Positions 1 to 7,314 of a stretch of 39,673 nt of DNA are shown here, piece by piece (the first letter of the stretch is position 1; every line of letters begins with the position of its first letter). This stretch comes from JAYUZR01 sp043751595 (lineage in GTDB: Bacteria; Patescibacteriota; UBA1384; CAILIB01): positions 1 through 39,673 of the forward strand of contig JAYUZR010000034.1 in assembly GCA_043751595.1 (NCBI GenBank), written 5' to 3'. The notes under the pieces were generated by a model, which was not told where the DNA came from, did not search any database, and saw only the letters and a list, made by a program, of their open reading frames with translations. The position numbers and the translations under genes are program-made.

Positions 1-1760
1 CTTGCCTGCAAGCTCTGCGTAACTAAATAACAGTATGATTGTATATTTGAACGCCCAACGCGGCCTCTCAACTGGTGTAATTGTGCTAAGCCAAAGTACT
101 CGGCATCTTCAATGATCATCATACTTGCATGCTTCACATCGATACCAACTTCGACCAACGAGGTAGATACGAGCACTAACCCAGGCTGAGTTGCAAACGT
201 ATTAAGCAATAAGACCTTCTCCTTGGGCTTTAGTTTTCCATGCAAGATAAGTACGCGGTCCTCGCCAACAAGTGTTTTCATATCCTGCGCCACCGCTTCT
301 ACATTGGCACGCTCCCGTTTTGCTAGCTGATCGAGCGAAAGCTCTTCATCTTCGTTATCACTTTCTAGAGGCTTAATTAAGGGTACTACCACATAGGCCG
401 AGTGACCCAATGCAAGTTCCTCAAGTAAGTGTTGTTGCATTTTTTGCCTTAACGCAGGCTCACGAACAAAGGTAGTTACGATTGGGATTCTTTCAGCGGG
501 CCGGGTAACTAAGAGTGATACCTCGACCGTACCATGTAGAGCAAAGGTAAGTGTTCTCGGAATCGGCGTAGCCGTCATGCCGAGCACATGCGGGACAGGC
601 TTGCGGCGGAGGAGTCGCTCTCGTTGGTCGACACCAAAGCGATGCTGCTCATCAATCACTACTAACCAAAGATTCTTAAGTTGCTCGGCCAAGGTGAAGA
701 CAGCGTGAGTACCCACCACAATTCCAGAATCAGGAATCTGCTCTTTAGTAGATCCAGTAAGCAGCGTTACTGGAATCGCCACTTTCTCAAACATCTTTCT
801 CAGGTTAGCAACATGCTGCTGTGCCAGTAGCTCGGTTGGAGCTAGAAGCACCCCTAATCCACCTGCCTTAACCACACCCGCTAAGCAGAGTGCCGCAACC
901 GCTGTTTTCCCCGTTCCTACATCTCCATTCAGTAGCCGCTGCATTGGTCTTGTCTCGGCCATAGCTTGAATACTATCCCAGGTAGCCCGCTTTTGATCTG
1001 GCGTAAGAGTAAAGGGAAGTTCCGCAACAAGTTGTTTAAGTAGTTCTACATTCTCCGGAATTGCTTTTGCAATCCCACGAGCGATGCTCTGCTGCTCGTG
1101 CTGGATCTGGTATGAATAGAAAAAGAGTTCAATTCGGCCAAGCCATAGCTTAGCTAGTGCAATCTCTTCTTCAGATTCAGGAAGGTGAATCATTCTAAAG
1201 CACTCAGCCAGCGATGGGCAGCCTGCACCTAGTAACACCTGAGGTAGCGGCTCTTTTTCAACTAAAGAAGCCAAGGCGCCACCGCATAACTGAGTAAAGA
1301 GCCTAGTACTCATCCCACCTGTCTGTGGGTAAACAGCAATAATCCGAGGTCGCTCCTCAATTGTAGGATTGGTAAAACTAAGAGCCTTCCCCGCCCAGCT
1401 AGGTGTTCCCACCAGTAGTAACTCATCGCCTTCGTGAATCTTATTCTCCAAAAAAGTCTTCCCAAACCACTTAACCACCAAGCTACCACCCCATTCATCA
1501 TTCCCCTTTACCTCAAAGTAGGGAATATTACGCTTGGGTAATCTTCCCTGTTTAGTAGATTCAACAGAAATACGAACCACCCCTATCTGGCCTACGTGCA
1601 GTTCTCGGATGGCGGTAACCTGGCGAGCATCAATATATTTGCGAGGGTACCACTGCAGTAGCTCTCCAAGACGAGTAATACCAAGCTCTTGAAGGCGGCC
1701 GGTAGTCTTTGGCCCTACACCTGGCAATATTCCAACGGCATCAGCCAAAGAAAGTGTCAT
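1..1760 (-). CDS. recG: ATP-dependent DNA helicase RecG (3' end outside window)
   Basis: RecG is a superfamily 2 helicase that remodels stalled replication forks and Holliday junctions. I translated about 586 codons by hand from the ATG at 1760 and met no stop; the C-terminus lies beyond the left edge. Seen in order: an N-terminal helix-hairpin-helix-like segment (GILPGVGPKTTGRLQ) and OB-fold wedge region, the Walker A motif (GDVGTGKTAVA), the Walker B box DEQHRFGVDQRER, the TATPIPRT motif and the late helicase segment STSLVEVGIDV followed by QLRGRVGRS. These match RecG rather than PriA or Mfd. The start is 2 nt after the mnmA stop, so it is probably translated by coupling as the last visible gene of the rsmA-rsmI-metG-tatD-mnmA-recG operon. 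Confidence 0.95.
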   Translation of the reverse strand, partial: MTLSLADAVGILPGVGPKTTGRLQELGITRLGELLQWYPRKYIDARQVTAIRELHVGQIGVVRISVESTKQGRLPKRNIPYFEVKGNDEWGGSLVVKWFGKTFLENKIHEGDELLLVGTPSWAGKALSFTNPTIEERPRIIAVYPQTGGMSTRLFTQLCGGALASLVEKEPLPQVLLGAGCPSLAECFRMIHLPESEEEIALAKLWLGRIELFFYSYQIQHEQQSIARGIAKAIPENVELLKQLVAELPFTLTPDQKRATWDSIQAMAETRPMQRLLNGDVGTGKTAVAALCLAGVVKAGGLGVLLAPTELLAQQHVANLRKMFEKVAIPVTLLTGSTKEQIPDSGIVVGTHAVFTLAEQLKNLWLVVIDEQHRFGVDQRERLLRRKPVPHVLGMTATPIPRTLTFALHGTVEVSLLVTRPAERIPIVTTFVREPALRQKMQQHLLEELALGHSAYVVVPLIKPLESDNEDEELSLDQLAKRERANVEAVAQDMKTLVGEDRVLILHGKLKPKEKVLLLNTFATQPGLVLVSTSLVEVGIDVKHASMMIIEDAEYFGLAQLHQLRGRVGRSNIQSYCYLVTQSLQA

Positions 1761-1762
1761 GG

Positions 1763-2905
1763 CTAGCGAGGTAGTACTTGCTTTACCACTCCCCCTCCCA
1801 CCACTACACCGTCTAAGTAACATACTACCGATTGCCCAGGTGCAACGGCACGAGGCGCAGGGTCTAGACGAAGAAGTAATCCATCCCCTCGCTTCTCCAC
1901 CGAAATAATTTTTCCGGGAGAGTGATCGTGATAGCGAACCTGCGCATCGCACCCTACCAAGCCATCGCTATCCCCACAGAAATCTTCGACCACCAAGGTA
2001 TTAGCGAACAGATCTGCATCGCGTGCATCCTGACAAACCCAGAGCTTATTTCCTAGTGGATCTCGCCAGGCAACATAGAGCGGCGGAACCTGAGTGTTGT
2101 CATTTAAGTGCCGGTATAATCCGTTATCTACAATACCCCCTGCTCGCTCCCCCACAGTGTAAAAACCAACTCCCTCATGAGAGCCGACCACAAACGAAGC
2201 CTTAAGGCGATCTTCAAAAGACTGCTCCGCTTTATACGCTGGCAGTAAATAGGTAAGCCCCTGTTTAGTGCCAAGAGACTCCTTAAGAAACTTCTTTACA
2301 TCGAGGTGTCCAATAAAACAGATCCCCTGACTATCTTTTTTCTTGGCCGTAGGTAATCCAAACTTAGTAGCAAGTTCACGTACCTGGACTTTGGTCATCT
2401 CACCAAGTGGGAACTTAGCAAAAGATAATTGTTCGTGGGTCAAGGTATAAAGAAAGTAGGACTGGTCCTTAAGCGGATCTACCCCTGCCCCAACCTTTAA
2501 CTGGCCATTAACTTCTACCACACGAGCATAGTGACCCGTAGCAATCGCCTCAGCCCCAAGCTCGTTTCTTGCAAACTGCAAGAAGGCATCAAACTTAATA
2601 TCTCGGTTACAGAGTACATCGGGATTTGGCGTACGCCCCGCCTCATACTCGCGCAAGAAGTATTCAACTACTCGCTCTCGGTATTCACGCTCAAAATTAA
2701 CTGATCGAAACTCAATTCCCAGGTGCTTACAAACCGCTTCAGCATCTGCCTGGTCTACCTCCCAGGGGCAATCACCCAAAGCCTGTTCATCAAGAGGCTC
2801 CCAGTTCTTCATGAAAACACCGATCACTTCGTGACCTTTTTGCTGCATCAAAGCTGCAACCACCGAGGAATCTACTCCTCCGGATAATCCAACAACTACT
2901 TTCAT
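1763..2905 (-). CDS. mnmA: tRNA-specific 2-thiouridylase MnmA
   Basis: MnmA thiolates U34 of the wobble position in Lys, Glu and Gln tRNAs, using ATP to activate the base and a relayed sulfur. The 380-residue protein has the usual length. The N-terminal PP-loop GLSGGVDSSV (residues 6-15) binds ATP. The two catalytic cysteines are present: Cys99 in NPDVLCNRDIKF and Cys196 in GICFIG. The segment ATGHYAR and the DQSYFLY motif are family signatures. The start overlaps the tatD stop by 4 nt and the stop lies 2 nt before recG, so it is embedded in a coupled operon. The sulfur donor partners (IscS/Tus type) are not in this window. Confidence 0.96.
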   Translation of the reverse strand: MKVVVGLSGGVDSSVVAALMQQKGHEVIGVFMKNWEPLDEQALGDCPWEVDQADAEAVCKHLGIEFRSVNFEREYRERVVEYFLREYEAGRTPNPDVLCNRDIKFDAFLQFARNELGAEAIATGHYARVVEVNGQLKVGAGVDPLKDQSYFLYTLTHEQLSFAKFPLGEMTKVQVRELATKFGLPTAKKKDSQGICFIGHLDVKKFLKESLGTKQGLTYLLPAYKAEQSFEDRLKASFVVGSHEGVGFYTVGERAGGIVDNGLYRHLNDNTQVPPLYVAWRDPLGNKLWVCQDARDADLFANTLVVEDFCGDSDGLVGCDAQVRYHDHSPGKIISVEKRGDGLLLRLDPAPRAVAPGQSVVCYLDGVVVGGGVVKQVLPR

Positions 2906-3687
2906 GACAACCTAAAGAACTGCTGCGCATTAGCCGAGGTAATTTCGTCGATCTCATCGAAACTTACAAAATGAATCTCGGCCAGCTTCTCGGCTACGGC
3001 CCGAACAAAGGCAGGTTCACATGTTTTGTTGCGCATTCCCTCTGGAGAAAGAAATGGTGCATCGGTTTCAATCATTAATCGCTCAAGCGGGAGTTGAGAA
3101 ACGACATCGCGCAGTTCGTCATTCTTCTTGTAAGTTATAACTCCGGTAACGGAGAGATGAAACCCGAGTTCGAGCCAGAAGTGAGCTTCTTCAAAACCTC
3201 CGGTAAAACAGTGGATTACCACCGGATGGCCTTCGGCCATCTCGCTTAAGATTCCGCCAGTAAGATCGAAGGCCTCGCGGCTATGAATAATTACCGGCTT
3301 ATTATGCTGGATGGCAAGCTCTAACCAAAACACAAAGGTGGCCCGCTGTAACTCAAGCATTTTATCCGCCTTCTCGGCGTCACTTGGAAGATGGTAGGCA
3401 TCAAAGCCGATCTCACCTACCGCAGTTACCTCATCCCATTTAATGCTTTGGGCGTAAGCTCGCTGCTCTACCATACTTACTTCATGAGCATGACAAGGAT
3501 GAATCCCGACGCAGCCATAGACCCAACCAGGGAATTGACGAGCAAGTTCGAGTGAAGATTCAGATGTATCGACCGTCGTTGCAGGGACTACTACCTTGGT
3601 AACTCCGACGCTCGTGGCACTGGCAAAAACCGACTCTACATCATTGAAGAGTTCAGGAAAATTGATATGGGAATGAGTATCGATCAT
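2902..3687 (-). CDS. tatD: TatD-family metal-dependent hydrolase / DNase
   Basis: TatD proteins are TIM-barrel metal-dependent hydrolases with 3'-exonuclease activity on DNA. At 261 residues it is the standard size. Metal ligands are visible: the N-terminal IDTHSHINF (HxH), the glutamate in GEIGFD, IHSREA, HCFTGG and the late aspartate in IETDAPFLSPEG. It overlaps the metG stop and the mnmA start by 4 nt each. TatD next to metG and rsmA is a common bacterial arrangement, which supports the call. The exact substrate cannot be told from sequence. Confidence 0.93.
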   Translation of the reverse strand: MIDTHSHINFPELFNDVESVFASATSVGVTKVVVPATTVDTSESSLELARQFPGWVYGCVGIHPCHAHEVSMVEQRAYAQSIKWDEVTAVGEIGFDAYHLPSDAEKADKMLELQRATFVFWLELAIQHNKPVIIHSREAFDLTGGILSEMAEGHPVVIHCFTGGFEEAHFWLELGFHLSVTGVITYKKNDELRDVVSQLPLERLMIETDAPFLSPEGMRNKTCEPAFVRAVAEKLAEIHFVSFDEIDEITSANAQQFFRLS

Positions 3688-5207
3688 ACAAGCCGTGGGA
3701 ATAGCATTGGCTGCTCAACGCCCAGCATGCCCCCTTCCTCAAGGCGGCCAACCTTGCAGGCATCATCAAAAGAACACTCAGGAAGTGAAGAAAATAGCGC
3801 CTCTTGCACCTTTGCCGCAGTACCAGGAATGGCGGGAGTAAGCATTAATGTAGCTTGGCGGATCATCTCGAGTAGTTGATACAAAATACCTTCAACCTTG
3901 GCGTTTTCGCCAGCCTTAGCTAACTCCCAAGGTTTTTCGGAATCGATAAGACGATTAGCCTGCTCAAGAATACCAAGCCCAATCGTGAAAGCACTATGTA
4001 AGTTGCGAGCAGACAACGCTTCATCGTATTGCTTCCAAGCCTCAGCCGCCGAAAACACATAGTCTTCGTGACGGTTCGGAATTAATCCACCAGAGTACTT
4101 TTGCACCATCATCCAGACCCTACTCACCAAATTACCGTAGGTATTAGCGAGATCTGCCTGATACACCTGGCGTAAGCGGTCTTCTGAAAAGTCACCATCG
4201 GCAGTGGTGCCAACTTCTTTAAGCAGGAACCAGCGCACCGCATCCACTCCGTACTTTTCAATCACCGCAAAAGGATCGGCCACATTACCAAGCGATTTAC
4301 TCATCTTCTTACCCTCATTAGTAAGGTGACCATGCACCAAAAGCTCGAGTGGCAAAGGAAGGCCAGCCGAAAGCAACATGCCGGGCCAGATAAGGGCGTG
4401 GAATCGGATAATATCTTTACCTACGCAGTGCAGGCTGGCTGGCCAGAAATCTCCAGTAACAATCGCACCCTCCTCATCAAGTGAACAAGAGGCGGTAAGG
4501 TAATTGGTAAGCGCATCAAACCAAACATACATTACCTGCGTGTCATCACCCGGAACCGGAATCCCCCAAGAAAGCTTGCTAGCTTCACGAGAAATAGAAA
4601 TATCCTGCAGACCGTGCTGGTCGATAACATTCAAAACTTCTTGCTTGCGACTAGCAGGTACAATCTTGTACATATCGGTCTCGATCAACTGGCGAATCCT
4701 ATCACTGTAGCGAGAAAGCAAGAAAAAATAATTTACTTCATCGATTTTCTCGATGAATTTAGGATCAACCCCAAACACCGAAGGATCAGGAAACTCACTC
4801 ACCAATCCCATAAACTCTTCCTCCTTAACATTGTACCAAGCCTGGTATTGGCGCTTCTCAATATCGCCCTTGGCGGCACACACCTGCCAAAGCGCCTGGG
4901 CCATCAAAACGTGATCGGCATCGCTGGTGCGAATAAACCTGTCGTTGGCAATATTTAACTGACCGACAAGGGAAGCAAACACACCGCTCATCTCATCAAC
5001 CAGATCTTGGGGCGTTACCTGCTTGGCTTCTGCGGCACGCTGAATCTTAAGCCCATGCTCATCTACCCCAGTAAGCGAGTAAACCTGGCGGCCCTGCATC
5101 CTTAAGGCGCGGACGATGGCATCAGCCTGCAGTAATTCGAGCGCGTAGCCAATATGTGGCGCGCCGTTTGGATAAGCGATGGAAGTAGTGACAAAAAGCG
5201 GTCGCAT
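3684..5207 (-). CDS. metG: Methionyl-tRNA synthetase
   Basis: MetRS charges tRNA-Met with methionine for initiation and elongation. The class I signatures are PHIGYALE near residue 18 (HIGH box read as HIGY) and KKMSKSLGNV near residue 303. The 507-residue length fits a catalytic core plus helical anticodon-binding domain, without the C-terminal tRNA-binding (Arc1p-like) extension. The connective-peptide region where family members carry zinc-knuckle cysteines (between QAWYNVKEEEF and DEVNYFFLLSRY, about residues 124-166) has no cysteine, so the zinc site looks lost. It starts 6 nt after rsmI and overlaps tatD by 4 nt. The call is firm; the missing zinc knuckle is a direct observation. Confidence 0.95.
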   Translation of the reverse strand: MRPLFVTTSIAYPNGAPHIGYALELLQADAIVRALRMQGRQVYSLTGVDEHGLKIQRAAEAKQVTPQDLVDEMSGVFASLVGQLNIANDRFIRTSDADHVLMAQALWQVCAAKGDIEKRQYQAWYNVKEEEFMGLVSEFPDPSVFGVDPKFIEKIDEVNYFFLLSRYSDRIRQLIETDMYKIVPASRKQEVLNVIDQHGLQDISISREASKLSWGIPVPGDDTQVMYVWFDALTNYLTASCSLDEEGAIVTGDFWPASLHCVGKDIIRFHALIWPGMLLSAGLPLPLELLVHGHLTNEGKKMSKSLGNVADPFAVIEKYGVDAVRWFLLKEVGTTADGDFSEDRLRQVYQADLANTYGNLVSRVWMMVQKYSGGLIPNRHEDYVFSAAEAWKQYDEALSARNLHSAFTIGLGILEQANRLIDSEKPWELAKAGENAKVEGILYQLLEMIRQATLMLTPAIPGTAAKVQEALFSSLPECSFDDACKVGRLEEGGMLGVEQPMLFPRLV

Positions 5208-5213
5208 AGGTAC

Positions 5214-5909
5214 TTACGAGGGATACAACAGAAGGGTTACTTCACCCTTTACCTTAGCACGAGGAGCCAACTGCTCATATACTTCTTGCACGCTTCCACG
5301 CAAGATTTCTTCAAACTTTTTGGTAAGCTCTCGGCCTAGTGCACACTTCAGCTGCAGCTCCCAGCCCGAAAGTTCCGCCAACAGCTTTACAATCCGCTCA
5401 GGCGACTCAAAGAGAATGATAGAATCACATACCTCGTCCCTAAGAGCTTGGTCTAATTTACGCATCAAGGTCTGCCTTCCCTTCTTTTTAGGAAGATACC
5501 CGATAAAAAGCGGACGCTGCAACAGGTTACCGCTAATACTCATGAGGGTCGAGGGTGCTGAGGCTCCAGGTAGTGGAACTACCGTCCAACCCGCCGCCAA
5601 GGCCTGCTGAACGAGCCAATTTCCGGGGTCAGAAACGCCGGGAGTTCCGGCATCAGAAAGATAGGCAATCGAGGTCTCGTCGGGGTACGATTCGAGCACG
5701 TAACTAACCTTTTTTCGTTGGTTTTCGCTGCCACCTTCAGGCAGTGCCAGACACTCTACTTTTGCGTTGATACTATTCAACAATACCCTACTTACTCTGG
5801 TATCTTCGGCAAATACCGTCCGGACCTCCTCTCTTAAGATACGTGCCGCACGATAGGTAATGTCTTCCAAATTGCCGATTGGTCCGGCCACTACGTAGAG
5901 CGTTCTCAC
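5214..5909 (-). CDS. rsmI: 16S rRNA (cytidine1402-2'-O)-methyltransferase RsmI
   Basis: RsmI adds the 2'-O-methyl group to C1402 in the 16S decoding centre using S-adenosylmethionine. The N-terminus LYVVAGPIGNLEDITYRA, the AEDTRVS motif, LSDAGTPGVSDPG (SAM-binding) and LPGASAPSTL are hallmark segments of this tetrapyrrole-methylase-fold family. At 231 residues it is slightly shorter than typical RsmI (about 270-290), lacking some of the C-terminal tail. The start overlaps rsmA by 4 nt (ATGA), so the two 16S rRNA methyltransferases are translationally coupled. Confidence 0.94.
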   Translation of the reverse strand: MRTLYVVAGPIGNLEDITYRAARILREEVRTVFAEDTRVSRVLLNSINAKVECLALPEGGSENQRKKVSYVLESYPDETSIAYLSDAGTPGVSDPGNWLVQQALAAGWTVVPLPGASAPSTLMSISGNLLQRPLFIGYLPKKKGRQTLMRKLDQALRDEVCDSIILFESPERIVKLLAELSGWELQLKCALGRELTKKFEEILRGSVQEVYEQLAPRAKVKGEVTLLLYPS

Positions 5910-6739
5910 GGGTAAAACTTAGTGTACAAAGCCAGCCAAGAGTCCAGCGAAAGCTCCTGAGCACGGGCCGAACGCAGTAATCCAAGCGATTCTAAGACAT
6001 CGCCCATCTCCTCATGGCCGCATCCGCGGATGCCGGCTAACACATTCTTAAGCTGCTTGCGGCGACCCAAGAACGAAACCTTAATAAACCTCAAGAAATC
6101 CCGCTGCAGCTCAGGCATCACCAACGGAGTTTCTCGAACCTTAATATGCACCACTACAGAATCTACCGCAGGAGGCGGTACAAAGGCGCTAGGCGGCACC
6201 TTACACACAATAGAGACCTCGCACTGCAGCTCAATCAAAATACTGATAAAACTGCGCGCACTATCGCCTGCCTTAGCAGCCAAGCGCTCACCCATTTCTT
6301 TTTGGATCAGCATGGTCAGTGATATCGGACGTGGCACATCGGTCTCCAAAAACAGTTTAAGTAGCGGGCTACTAATCTGGTATGGGATATTTGCTACTAC
6401 CTTGTATACACCAAGCTGTGCCAGTACCTCGGGTGCCTTTATCAGCACATCCCCCGGTACTACCCGAAGGGCAGGAAGGTCCTCACGCAAAACACGGACC
6501 ATCATTGGGTCAATTTCAAAAGCAGTAACCTCTACACCCTTATCAAGCAAAGCTTCGCTTAACACGCCGAGGCCTGGGCCAACCTCTACCACCTGCTCGC
6601 CAGGCACCAAACCTGCGGCGGCAATTGCTTTTTCGATCACCGAAAAATCAGCCAAGAAGTGTTGGCCGAGCTCAGTGTTGGCTCGTGCGCCTGCGCGGCG
6701 GAGACGTGCCCCGATTTCTTCAAGAGAACGTGGCTGCAT
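5906..6739 (-). CDS. rsmA: 16S rRNA (adenine1518/1519-N6)-dimethyltransferase RsmA/KsgA
   Basis: RsmA dimethylates two adjacent adenines in helix 45 of 16S rRNA late in small-subunit assembly. Motifs: NTELGQHFLADFSVIEKA, the SAM-binding loop VVEVGPGLGVLSEAL, and the catalytic NIPYQISSPLL (NxPY type), then a helical C-terminal domain with FLGRRKQLKN. The reading frame is open upstream to a GTG at 6796, but that extension falls inside a hairpin terminator. The ATG at 6739 (MQPRSLEEIG) begins the conserved protein and gives about 277 residues, the family norm. No Shine-Dalgarno sequence is visible. It is the first gene of the six-gene minus-strand operon. Confidence 0.94.
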   Translation of the reverse strand: MQPRSLEEIGARLRRAGARANTELGQHFLADFSVIEKAIAAAGLVPGEQVVEVGPGLGVLSEALLDKGVEVTAFEIDPMMVRVLREDLPALRVVPGDVLIKAPEVLAQLGVYKVVANIPYQISSPLLKLFLETDVPRPISLTMLIQKEMGERLAAKAGDSARSFISILIELQCEVSIVCKVPPSAFVPPPAVDSVVVHIKVRETPLVMPELQRDFLRFIKVSFLGRRKQLKNVLAGIRGCGHEEMGDVLESLGLLRSARAQELSLDSWLALYTKFYP

Positions 6740-6772
6740 GCGCGTGCACACTAGCGGAAAAAACTCTAAAAA

Positions 6773-6812
6773 ACCAGTAAGACCAGGAGCATTCACTCCT
6801 GGTCCACTTTTT
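6773..6812 (-). terminator. Hairpin terminator between the unknown gene and rsmA
   Basis: Nine-base arms GACCAGGAG and CTCCTGGTC enclose a 6-nt loop, flanked by A-rich and T-rich runs on both sides, so it could act in both directions. On the minus strand the T run starts several bases after the stem, which makes it less canonical. It separates the 6823-7254 gene from the rsmA operon. Confidence 0.6.
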
Positions 6813-6822
6813 TGCGTAAGCC

Positions 6823-7254
6823 TTAAGCAATCAGTCCCAGTATTGCCTGCTTCAGGACTTCTATCCCAATATCGAACCCCTCCGCCCCTTTCGCGATAAC
6901 CAGAGCCTTTTCGGGTATCTCGCGATCATTGATAGGGCTGGAGGTAAAAATGACCAGCCTTACGCCTTTATCGGCATACTCATCGAGAGTTGCCTGCACT
7001 AAGGCGCTATCTTCAAAGTACAGACCGGTCACGACCAGTACGTTGGAATACTCGCGTGCTCCACCCTCTGCAACAGGCAAGCCAACCTTGGTTACCACCT
7101 GCATAAAACCTTCTTCCGCCGATGCAGTCGAGAAGAGCCTCGCCACAGATCCATTCTCACCAACTGGAAGCGCACCCAGCATAGCTGCAGTACGCCCCCT
7201 CCAGTTGGGGTCCTTCATTGCCAGAACAATCAAATCAAACTTTCTATCCGCCAT
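6823..7254 (-). CDS. Unknown small protein with receiver-like alpha/beta pattern
   Basis: I do not recognise this 143-residue protein. It starts at the ATG at 7254 (MADRKFDLIVLAMKD); a longer frame to 7305 exists, but a purine-rich GGGTGGTG stretch lies just before 7254. The sequence alternates hydrophobic strands and helices (FDLIVLAM, YSNVLVVTGLY, GVRLVIFTSSP, ALVIAKGAEG), a Rossmann- or CheY-like alpha/beta layout. It lacks the aspartate and lysine set expected of an active phospho-receiver. It is flanked by hairpin terminators and by the propeller gene's end, so it appears monocistronic. The ribosome-binding region could pair with an upstream CCACC (short stem about 7262-7282). Confidence 0.7.
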   Translation of the reverse strand: MADRKFDLIVLAMKDPNWRGRTAAMLGALPVGENGSVARLFSTASAEEGFMQVVTKVGLPVAEGGAREYSNVLVVTGLYFEDSALVQATLDEYADKGVRLVIFTSSPINDREIPEKALVIAKGAEGFDIGIEVLKQAILGLIA

Positions 7255-7285
7255 AGTATCACCACCCTTTTCTTTTGGTGGGAGG

Positions 7286-7291
7286 ACTATA
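7286..7291 (-). promoter_or_regulatory. Extended -10 element for the 6823-7254 gene
   Basis: On the minus strand TGCTATAGT forms an extended -10 about 30 nt before the ATG at 7254. No good -35 hexamer sits 16-18 nt upstream, which is tolerated for extended -10 promoters. Support is sequence likeness only. Confidence 0.4.
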
Positions 7292-7314
7292 GCAAGAACA
7301 GGCAATAAATCTAC

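Noticed and set aside
1310..1501. 63-residue minus-strand frame inside recG
   Set aside because: Out-of-frame shadow of recG, whose own frame is open from 1760 to the window edge.
6030..6899. 289-residue plus-strand open frame over rsmA
   Set aside because: Antisense shadow: it lies over rsmA, whose SAM-binding and NIPY motifs are unmistakable.
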